Below, piece after piece: positions 29,790 through 36,951 of a stretch of DNA of 38,593 nt. Origin of the DNA: a bacterium (GTDB lineage Bacteria > Patescibacteriota > Minisyncoccia > Phycocordibacterales > Phycocordibacteraceae). Location: NCBI GenBank assembly GCA_021784815.1, contig JAJYHK010000015.1, positions 1 to 38,593 on the forward strand. Reading direction: 5' to 3'. The position numbers and the translations under genes are program-made. The first letter of the stretch is position 1; each line of letters starts with the position of its first letter. The notes below the pieces were generated by a model. The model did not search any database, had not been told where the DNA came from, and saw only the letters and a list, made by a program, of their open reading frames with translations.

Positions 29790-30968
29790 ATGACTCGTAA
29801 AGCCCAACCACGCCGCCCTCGCTCCTGGTTCGGGGGGCGACTCGGCTCGCTTGCCGCACTGATTGATGCAGGCGTACTTGCGCTCATTGGCGCGACGGTG
29901 TTCGTTACTGCGGGCACGTACTGGATCAGCCGAGCGGATTTTTATCCGAGCTGGTATGCGCGCATCCAATCCGCGGTGCCAGCTAAGCCCTCGTGGCCGC
30001 TGCTGCTCAACAAGACGGCCTACAACGAGCGGATGCTCGCGCTTGCACACTACGTTGCGCCCTCACCGACCCCCGCGCTTGTGAGTTCGACGAAGCTTGC
30101 TGCAATGCCGGTCTGGACGGCTACAACGAGCGTCTCGGTGCCCGGGAAGCTTTGGCCGAAAGCAACCCTGTATCCTGAGGGCGGCGCGATTTTGCCGTTC
30201 CATCGCATCGTCGCGTATTACGGCAATTTCTACTCCAAGCAGATGGGCGTTCTGGGCGAGTATTCGGCTAGCAAAGTCCTCGCGAGACTCGCGTCGACGA
30301 GCGCGATGTGGGAGACGGCCGATCCTGCTACGCCGACGATACCGGCTATCCAGTATATTGCCGTGGTTGCGCAAGGTCAGGCCGGCGCCGACGGTATGTA
30401 TCGGTTGCGCATGCCCGACAGTCAGATTCAAAAGGCGCTCGATATGGCAAATCAAATCCACGGGCTCCTCATCCTCGACGTGCAGGTTGGGAAGAGCACG
30501 CTCGAGCGGGAGCTGCCGCCCTTGAAGAAGTGGCTTACGCTCCCGAACGTGGAGCTTGCGATTGATCCTGAATTCTCGATGAAATACGGTAACGCCCCCG
30601 GCACCGTCATCGGAACGTTTGACGCAAGCGACGTCAACTACGCCGCGGGCTTTTTGGCGGATATCGTCAACGAGAACCATCTGTCCCCTAAGGTGCTCAT
30701 CGTGCATCGCTTTACGTACGACATGGTGATGCGCCCGCAGCTCATCCAGCCGCTTCCGCAGGTGCAGATCGTTATGGATATGGACGGGTGGGGCTCGCAG
30801 GCGAAGAAAATCAACACCTACACACGCGTCATTGAGGCGTACCCGGTGCAGTTCACGGGCATCAAGTTGTTCTACAAAGCCGACCTTAAGCCACCCTCGA
30901 CCGGCATGCTTACGACCAAGCAGGTGCTCTCGCTTATGCCGAAGCCGATCTACATCCAGTACCAATAG
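29790..30968 (+). CDS. Membrane-anchored protein, possible TIM-barrel glycosidase-like domain
   Basis: 392 aa. One N-terminal membrane helix (about 22-47), a linker, then a long globular domain (about 130-392) with alternating strands and helices: RIVAYYGNFYSKQMGVLGEY, GLLILDVQVGKS, VELAIDPEFSM, GTVIGTFDASDVNYAAGFL, KVLIVHRFTYDMV, VQIVMDMDGWG, FTGIKLFYKAD, PIYIQYQ. The repeated buried-strand/acidic ends (DVQ, DPE, DMDGWG) suggest a TIM barrel like glycoside hydrolases; this is inference. TAGAAT at 29764-29769 leaves about 20 nt before the ATG. Confidence 0.7.
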   Translation: MTRKAQPRRPRSWFGGRLGSLAALIDAGVLALIGATVFVTAGTYWISRADFYPSWYARIQSAVPAKPSWPLLLNKTAYNERMLALAHYVAPSPTPALVSSTKLAAMPVWTATTSVSVPGKLWPKATLYPEGGAILPFHRIVAYYGNFYSKQMGVLGEYSASKVLARLASTSAMWETADPATPTIPAIQYIAVVAQGQAGADGMYRLRMPDSQIQKALDMANQIHGLLILDVQVGKSTLERELPPLKKWLTLPNVELAIDPEFSMKYGNAPGTVIGTFDASDVNYAAGFLADIVNENHLSPKVLIVHRFTYDMVMRPQLIQPLPQVQIVMDMDGWGSQAKKINTYTRVIEAYPVQFTGIKLFYKADLKPPSTGMLTTKQVLSLMPKPIYIQYQ

Positions 30969-30981
30969 CAGCGCTCACGTG

Positions 30982-31284
30982 CTATCCGTGCCAGCGGGAT
31001 TGCGCAAGATCGACGCGTGGACCTTTGAAGACGACGCCCTCAGCGAGCAGTTTTTTGCGTTTCATTTCGACGCCGTCAAAGGCGTATCCGGTGAGGGCAC
31101 CGGTGCTCCCGACAACACGGTGGCAGGGGACGCGTTTCGGATCGCGGTTGTTGGCCATAAGCTGGCCTACTGCGCGCGCCGCATTTTGCCGACCAGCAAG
31201 CTCGGCGATCTGCCCGTAGGTGGCAACCTTGCCGCGCGGAATACGCGTGGCAGCTCCGTAGACCGCACACGCAAAGGGGGTCAT
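30982..31284 (-). CDS. O6-alkylguanine-DNA alkyltransferase-like protein
   Basis: 100 aa from ATG 31284; TGCTACCAT (box plus 31293-31298) ends 8 nt upstream on the minus strand. Only the C-terminal catalytic domain of MGMT/Ogt is present: IPRGKVATYGQIAELAG, ARAVGQLMANN, VPCHRVVGSTGALTGY. The acceptor Cys54 in PCHR is intact, so it differs from alkyltransferase-like (ATL) proteins, which have Trp there. Repairs alkylated guanine by self-alkylation. Divergent from the DsbA-like gene with closely spaced promoters. Confidence 0.88.
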   Translation of the reverse strand: MTPFACAVYGAATRIPRGKVATYGQIAELAGRQNAARAVGQLMANNRDPKRVPCHRVVGSTGALTGYAFDGVEMKRKKLLAEGVVFKGPRVDLAQSRWHG

Positions 31285-31349
31285 ATGGCACGATGGTAGC
31301 ACAGGAGCGCCAAGACCGTGTGTCGGCTCGTGTGGTATCATCGCCACAT

Positions 31350-32093
31350 ATGAACAACACGAGCAATAATCCCATTCTTCTTGCGGCCGCCGTGGTCGTT
31401 GCCGGGCTCCTTATCGCTGGCGCGGTCATTTGGAACGGTTCGCATCCCGCCGGCACGACTGGCACGGGAACCCAGGGTGGCACACAGCCGAGCGTAAACA
31501 TTAAAAACGTGAGCACCGCTGGGGAGCCGTACATCGGAAACCCTAATGCGCCGGTAACGATCGCCGAGTGGTCTGATTACCAGTGTCCGTTTTGCAAGGA
31601 ATTCGAGGTCTCGACGTTGCCGCAGATCATTCAGAATTACGTAAACAGCGGCAAGGTGCGCGTCGTCTTTAAAGATTTCCAGTTCCTCGGCCCCGACTCG
31701 ATGGTGGACGCTGAGTGGGCGCGTTCCATCTGGAAACTATACCCGGGCCAGTTCTTCGCGTGGCGCACCGCTATCTATAGCAATGAGCCGCAGGAGAACA
31801 GTATGGACGCTTCGCAGAACCTTGCTTTCCTCAAGAATACGACCAAGTCGGTGCAAGGCATCGACGTGGCTAAAGTCCAGGCGGACGTCGCGGCGAATCA
31901 AGCAGCCTACGATGCGCAGATTAATGCGGACAAGAACGAGGCGGCAAAGTTCGGCATTAATGCGACGCCGTCGTTCGTGATCGGGACGCAAATGATCGCG
32001 GGTGCCTATCCGTACGCAACCTTCCAGCAGGCGATCGATCAGATGCTCGGATCAAGCGGTTCGGGACCGGCCGCGACGAGTACGCAGGGGTAA
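31350..32093 (+). CDS. Membrane-anchored DsbA-like thiol oxidoreductase
   Basis: 247 aa from ATG 31350. N-terminal helix (about 8-28), a Gly/Thr linker, then a thioredoxin fold with an inserted helical domain. Active site CPFC (Cys79, Cys82) in WSDYQCPFCKEF; cis-Pro region GINATPSFVIG. Introduces or shuffles disulfides in exported proteins, fitting the Cys-containing surface proteins in this window. Extended -10 TGGTATCAT (31336-31341) ends 8 nt upstream. A strong hairpin terminator follows. Confidence 0.9.
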   Translation: MNNTSNNPILLAAAVVVAGLLIAGAVIWNGSHPAGTTGTGTQGGTQPSVNIKNVSTAGEPYIGNPNAPVTIAEWSDYQCPFCKEFEVSTLPQIIQNYVNSGKVRVVFKDFQFLGPDSMVDAEWARSIWKLYPGQFFAWRTAIYSNEPQENSMDASQNLAFLKNTTKSVQGIDVAKVQADVAANQAAYDAQINADKNEAAKFGINATPSFVIGTQMIAGAYPYATFQQAIDQMLGSSGSGPAATSTQG

Positions 32094-32110
32094 CGGCCCG
32101 CGCACATGAC

Positions 32111-32150
32111 AAATGCGGACGGCCGGCAAAGCCGGCCGTCCGCATTTTCT
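32111..32150 (+). terminator. Terminator after the DsbA-like gene
   Basis: AAATGCGGACGGCCGGC (32111-32127), loop AAA, exact complement to 32147, then TTCT. A 17-bp perfect stem directly between two genes. Confidence 0.75.
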
Positions 32151-32180
32151 GCCGTTACCTCTGTGGTATGTTTTGCGCAT

Positions 32181-32909
32181 ATGGTCGTCATTCTCCTTGC
32201 GTTTGGCGCACTCATCTCGACTTTCGTCGGCGGGTCGTTTGCACTGCGGTTCCGCGATCACCTTCACCTCATTCTAGGCTTTTCCGCCGGCGCGGTCGCC
32301 GGCGTAGCGCTCTATGACCTTCTACCGGAAGCCATTTCGCTTGGCGCGGCTTACCATACGCCGGAGACTATCGGGCTGTGCGTGTCGCTCGGCCTCTTCG
32401 GGTACCTCGTGCTTGATCGGGTCGTCCTTCTCCATGCGCACGATCATGGCCGCGAGGAGGAGCGCTCGGAGGGCGCGCAGCGCGGTACGTTCGGCGCGCT
32501 TACGCTGTCGATTCATAGCCTGCTCGATGGCATCGCGATCGGCATAGGCTTCCAGGCGTCTGCGGCGGTCGGTGCGATCGTGACCGTTGCGGTGCTTACG
32601 CACGATTTTTCCGATGGTATCAACACCGTAAGCCTCGTGCTGCGCAATGACGGCTCTGCGCGACAGGCATTTCGCTGGCTGCTCGCAGATGCAAGTGCGC
32701 CCGTGCTCGGTGCGGCATCGACGTTATTCTTCCGTATTTCTGATTCGATGATCAGCCTCGTGCTTGCCGTCTTCGTAGGCACCTTTCTCTATCTATCCGC
32801 AAGCGATCTCATCCCGGAAAGCTATCACCGGCACCCCCGCGCGCTCACGACGCTCATGACCCTTTTAGGCGCGGCAACGCTCTATATCGTCGTGCTGCTC
32901 GCTGGTTAG
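32181..32909 (+). CDS. ZIP-family metal transporter
   Basis: 242 aa from ATG 32181; extended -10 TGGTATGTT (32167-32172) ends 8 nt upstream, ruling out the ATG at 32106 that lies in the terminator. Eight hydrophobic segments. Metal-site helices: HSLLDGIAIGIGFQ (helix 4) and HDFSDGINTVSL (helix 5). A His-rich loop (LLHAHDHGREEE) lies between helices 3 and 4, as usual. Takes up Zn2+ or another divalent metal, or exports it, depending on subfamily. Confidence 0.9.
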   Translation: MVVILLAFGALISTFVGGSFALRFRDHLHLILGFSAGAVAGVALYDLLPEAISLGAAYHTPETIGLCVSLGLFGYLVLDRVVLLHAHDHGREEERSEGAQRGTFGALTLSIHSLLDGIAIGIGFQASAAVGAIVTVAVLTHDFSDGINTVSLVLRNDGSARQAFRWLLADASAPVLGAASTLFFRISDSMISLVLAVFVGTFLYLSASDLIPESYHRHPRALTTLMTLLGAATLYIVVLLAG

Positions 32910-32986
32910 CCGCGTGTGCGGGGATTCCCGAGTATCGCGCGCCTTTCACCTTCCGTTTAGCATCAAGCTTGCTATAGTCACTACAC

Positions 32987-33682
32987 ATGGAAACCATCAC
33001 TCTCACCGTCTCTGACAATACGAACATACAAGCGCATGTCGGCAGGCCGCACGGCGTGCCCGGGAAGGGCATCATTATTATCCAAGAAGCATTCGGCGTA
33101 ACCGACTACATCCGCAGCATCGTCGAGCGCGCTGCGCAGCAAGGGTACCTGGCGATCGCTCCGGAGCTGTTCCACCGCAGTGCCGATCCCGGCATGGAAC
33201 TTTCGTACAGCGATTATCCAAGCGTACAGCCGCACATGCAGGCACTGAGCATCGCAGGGCAGGTTGCAGATCTCGCGGCGGCGCACGGGTGGCTCATCGA
33301 ACAGGGAATCGCGGAAACAATGATCGCCGCCTTGGGCTTCTGCATGGGCGGCCGCGCGAGTTTCCTCGCGAACGCGACGTTGCCGCTTGCATGCGCAGTA
33401 TCTTTCTACGGTGGTGGCATCGCCGAGCATCTCCTTGATCGGACAGACGATCTCTCCGGTCCCCAGGCGCTTTTCTGGGGCGGCAAGGACGACCACATTA
33501 CGCCGGAACAGACGCGCAAGGTCTCTGATGCGCTTACTGCCGCGAGGAAGCCGTTTGTCGAAGCAACCTTTTCCGAAGCGGGGCACGCCTTTGCGCGGAC
33601 GGCCGATGCCCATTACCACGAGCCGTCCGCTAAGGAGGCCTGGGCGCTCGCGGATGCATTCCTCCGAAACAACGTAGGCTAA
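32987..33682 (+). CDS. Dienelactone hydrolase-family alpha/beta hydrolase
   Basis: 231 aa. Nucleophile Cys119 in GFCMGG, Asp in GGKDDHITPEQ, His in SEAGHAFART form the DLH-type Cys-Asp-His triad. IIIIQEAFGVTDYIRSI is the N-terminal oxyanion segment. Cleaves lactones or esters; in an organism without an evident aromatic pathway the substrate is unknown. Extended -10 TGCTATAGT (32973-32978) ends 8 nt before the ATG. Confidence 0.92.
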   Translation: METITLTVSDNTNIQAHVGRPHGVPGKGIIIIQEAFGVTDYIRSIVERAAQQGYLAIAPELFHRSADPGMELSYSDYPSVQPHMQALSIAGQVADLAAAHGWLIEQGIAETMIAALGFCMGGRASFLANATLPLACAVSFYGGGIAEHLLDRTDDLSGPQALFWGGKDDHITPEQTRKVSDALTAARKPFVEATFSEAGHAFARTADAHYHEPSAKEAWALADAFLRNNVG

Positions 33683-33779
33683 GCAGGTTCAGGTGGCGCT
33701 CTCGCACGCCGGGGTTTTCGCCTCACGCCCATTCGTATCGAGGCGGCAACTAGGTCGGTGCGTGCTATCATGGCCGCCA

Positions 33780-34115
33780 ATGAAGCTTCTCTTCCACTGG
33801 CTCATTTCGGCATTCGCGATCGGCGTGGCGGCGTATCTCGTGCCGGGCGTATCAGTTACCGTCGGGGGCGCACTCGTTGCTGCAGTGGTACTTGGTGCGC
33901 TCAATTTCTTCGTTCGGCCGATTCTTTTCCTGCTTACGTTGCCGGTCACCATCCTGACCCTAGGGCTCTTTTCGCTCGTTATAAACGCAATCATCGTGCT
34001 GCTTGCCGCGTTCGTCGTGCCCGGGTTCACGATTACAAGCTTCTGGACAGCGCTCTTCTTCGGCATTGTCCTCGCAATCGTGAACTGGGTATTTGCCCTT
34101 TGGAAACGCGCGTAA
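33780..34115 (+). CDS. Small four-helix membrane protein (phage-holin family IV-like)
   Basis: 111 aa from ATG 33780; extended -10 TGCTATCAT (33766-33771) ends 8 nt upstream. Four hydrophobic helices with the conserved order VPGVSVTVGGALVAAVVLGALNFFVRPIL and LVINAIIVLLAAFVVPGFTI, typical of the DUF360/mycobacterial 4-TMS holin-like family that is common in chromosomes and not necessarily lytic. Role unknown. Confidence 0.85.
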   Translation: MKLLFHWLISAFAIGVAAYLVPGVSVTVGGALVAAVVLGALNFFVRPILFLLTLPVTILTLGLFSLVINAIIVLLAAFVVPGFTITSFWTALFFGIVLAIVNWVFALWKRA

Positions 34116-34179
34116 GAAATTCTGTCTGTGCGTGGATTGCGCAGGCTGAAGGCGCGGAGAGCTGTTACCATGCGTACTA

Positions 34180-36951
34180 ATGGAGGGCCCGCAGCTGAAC
34201 TCGCCTGAAGAAGAGCTCGCGTTTTTGCGCGCGCAGGTTGCGCAGAAAGAACGCGAGCTCGCGCTGCAATCGCGGCACGCGCCCGAGCGCGCGCAGGTGG
34301 TCGCCGAGCAGGTTCGCGCATACGCCCAGCTTCCGCACGAGGCGCCCGAGCGCGCGCACCACATGGATGCGCCTGCCTTAGAAAGCGCCGCACAAAGTAT
34401 TCTGTCTCAGATCGAACAGGATAACGCGGACGCGGCGCTTGAGCAGCTTGTGGGAACGGTCGAAGAAAAGGGTGTTAAGAACGCGCTCTCGGTGCTCGAT
34501 AAAGTCAGCGATCCGCGGCTCGCTGACGATTTCCACCGGTTCTTAGTGCGCTACATTGGCGACGGGCTTGCGCGCAAGCCGATAGAGAAGGGTCCGCGGT
34601 TCCAGGCGTTGCGCATGACGCTTTATACCATTGCGCTGCCGGCGCCGAAGGGCGGTACTGACGGGGCGCACCGTCCGCTCAAGGAGCTCATTTCCGCTAT
34701 GGAACAGCTGTATGCCGGGCTCCTCTCGGTTGAGCAGGCGGTATCGGGCGAGCCACCGTACTTTGCATTCGAGCTCGCGGTGCCGGCCGACTCGCCGGAG
34801 CTACAGTTCTTTGCTGCGGTGCCGAACGGCAAGCGCGACCTTTTCGAGAAACAGATGCTTGCTATCTTCCCGAATGCGCACCTCGCTCCGCAGCCATACG
34901 ACTACAATGCATTTGTTCCCGGAGGCGTACAGGCTTCTTCGGAGGCGCGCCTCGCTGAATCGTCTGCGCTCCCGCTCAAGGACTACGGAGAGTTCGACTA
35001 CGACCCGCTTAACGCGCTCCTCAATGCGTTTGCGAAAATTGCCCGCGAGGACGAGGGTGCTGCGCTCCAGTTCATCATCGAGCCGCGAGGGAACCGCCAC
35101 ACCCAGCACTACCGCAAAATGCTCTCGGAGCTGCGCAAAGGGGAGAAGGCGCTCGCTGCATTTTCCGTGCCGGAGACGATGCTCGGAGAGCTTGCGCGAG
35201 ATTTCGGCCGATCACTTTTCTCGAGTAAGCCGAAAGCGGAAGATCCGAAGGCGCAGGAGGAGCGGTCGCGTCAGATCGAAGAAAATCGGGTGCATATTGA
35301 GCAGGTGGAGAAAAAACTCTCCTCGCCCATTGTCGGAGCCACTATTCGCCTCGCGGTATCCACGAAGGAACCCGGCAAAGCGGAACAGCTGCTCTCCGAG
35401 CTCGAGGCCGCGTTCAACCAATTCACCAACACGAATGGCAATCGGATCACCTTCACACGCACGCCGGCACGCCGGATGTCCGGATTTCTTGATGCCTTTT
35501 CGTTTCGGCTGCCCTCCGCTTACGCGCTGCCGCTCTCGCTGCGCGAGCTCACTGCGCTGTACCACTTCCCGCCCCAGGGCGTCGAGAGCTCGCCGCATCT
35601 GCGCCAGGCGCGCTTTACCCACGCTGCAGCGCCGCTCTCACTCCCCAGGGAAGGAGTACTCCTCGGCACGAATACCTTTCACGGGGAGGAGACGCCGGTG
35701 CGGCTTTCGCTTGAAGATCGTCTGCGGCACCTCTATGTCATCGGACAGACCGGCACCGGTAAAACGAGCTGCCTGAAGAACCTCATCGTCCAAGACATCG
35801 CACGTGGCGAAGGCTGCTGCTTCATCGATCCGCATGGCAACGACATCTACGACATTCTCGCGGCGGTCCCGCCGAAGCGCTACCAGGACGTCATCTACTT
35901 CGATCCGGCGGACCTGTCGCGCCCCTTCGGGCTGAATTTCCTTGAGTACGACATCGCGCGTCCGGAGCAGAAGACCTTTATCGTGAACGAGCTGCTCCAG
36001 ATCTTCCGCCGGCTGTATGGCGATGTGCCGGAAAGTATGGGCCCTGCGTTCGAGCAGTATTTCCGCAATGCGACCCAGCTCGTCATGGAGGACCCGTCGA
36101 GCGGTTCGACCATTCTCGACATCGCGCGGGTTCTGAGCAACGCGGAGTTTCGCCGCCAGAAGCTCGCCCGCAGCATGAACCCGATCGTGAACCAGTTTTG
36201 GACGGAGATCGCGACGAAGGCGGGCGGTGAGGCGGCGCTCGAAAACATCGTGCCATACATCACGAACAAGTTCGATGAGTTCAGCGCGAATGATTTTATC
36301 CGGCCGATTGTCGGCCAGCAGAAAAGCTCGTTCAATTTCCGTGACGTCATCGATTCGCGCAAGATCCTGCTCGTCAACCTCTCGAAGGGCCGTCTGGGTG
36401 AACGGAACGCAAACCTGCTCGGACTCATTATTGTCGGCAAGCTCTTCATGGCGGCACTCTCCCGCGCGGACAATCCGCGCGTGGCTTTCCCCCCGTTTTA
36501 TCTCTACATCGACGAGTTCCAGAACATCACCACCGATTCGATTCCCGGCATTCTATCCGAGGCGCGCAAGTACAAGCTCTCGCTCGCCATAGCGCACCAG
36601 TTTCTCGCTCAGGTGGATGACAAGATTCGGAATGCGGTCTTTGGCAACGTTGGTAACATGGCGGTCTTCCGGGTTGGCGAGGAGGATGCGGAGTTCTTCG
36701 CGAAACAGTTCTCCCCGACCTTCGAGGTGAACGACTTCGTGAGCATCGAGAATTACAGCGCCTACGTGAAGATTCTTGCGCAAGGGGTCCCGCAGCAGCC
36801 GTTCGACCTCAAGATCCCCCTGCCACATGCCGGAAATCCGGCACAAATAGACGACCTTATCCACCTTTCGTCCATGACCTACGGCCGCGACCGTGCTACG
36901 GTAGAGACAATGATTCGAGAGCGGTATCTCTCGCACGCCGCGTATGAGTGA
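34180..36951 (+). CDS. VirD4/TraG-like type IV secretion ATPase with long N-terminal region
   Basis: 923 aa. The N-terminal 500 residues start with a Glu/Gln-rich helix and contain a beta/alpha domain that recurs (FELAVPADSPELQFFAAVPNG; ATIRLAVSTKEPGKAEQLL), resembling the N-terminal parts of CPR secretion-like ATPases. The C-terminal half is a RecA-type motor: Walker A GQTGTGKTS (522-530), CCFIDPHGNDIYDIL, DVIYFDPAD, Walker B FYLYIDEFQN (Asp at 778), and AIAHQFLAQVDDKIRNAVFGNVGN sensor region. No membrane helix is evident, so it would be a soluble coupling-protein type motor at the membrane. TGTTACCAT (34166-34171) ends 8 nt before the ATG. The stop overlaps the next start by 8 nt. Confidence 0.88.
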   Translation: MEGPQLNSPEEELAFLRAQVAQKERELALQSRHAPERAQVVAEQVRAYAQLPHEAPERAHHMDAPALESAAQSILSQIEQDNADAALEQLVGTVEEKGVKNALSVLDKVSDPRLADDFHRFLVRYIGDGLARKPIEKGPRFQALRMTLYTIALPAPKGGTDGAHRPLKELISAMEQLYAGLLSVEQAVSGEPPYFAFELAVPADSPELQFFAAVPNGKRDLFEKQMLAIFPNAHLAPQPYDYNAFVPGGVQASSEARLAESSALPLKDYGEFDYDPLNALLNAFAKIAREDEGAALQFIIEPRGNRHTQHYRKMLSELRKGEKALAAFSVPETMLGELARDFGRSLFSSKPKAEDPKAQEERSRQIEENRVHIEQVEKKLSSPIVGATIRLAVSTKEPGKAEQLLSELEAAFNQFTNTNGNRITFTRTPARRMSGFLDAFSFRLPSAYALPLSLRELTALYHFPPQGVESSPHLRQARFTHAAAPLSLPREGVLLGTNTFHGEETPVRLSLEDRLRHLYVIGQTGTGKTSCLKNLIVQDIARGEGCCFIDPHGNDIYDILAAVPPKRYQDVIYFDPADLSRPFGLNFLEYDIARPEQKTFIVNELLQIFRRLYGDVPESMGPAFEQYFRNATQLVMEDPSSGSTILDIARVLSNAEFRRQKLARSMNPIVNQFWTEIATKAGGEAALENIVPYITNKFDEFSANDFIRPIVGQQKSSFNFRDVIDSRKILLVNLSKGRLGERNANLLGLIIVGKLFMAALSRADNPRVAFPPFYLYIDEFQNITTDSIPGILSEARKYKLSLAIAHQFLAQVDDKIRNAVFGNVGNMAVFRVGEEDAEFFAKQFSPTFEVNDFVSIENYSAYVKILAQGVPQQPFDLKIPLPHAGNPAQIDDLIHLSSMTYGRDRATVETMIRERYLSHAAYE

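Noticed and set aside
34631-35776. 381-aa plus-strand frame inside the ATPase gene
   Set aside because: Frame-shifted shadow, extremely Arg/Ser-rich, ends inside the ATPase Walker A codons.
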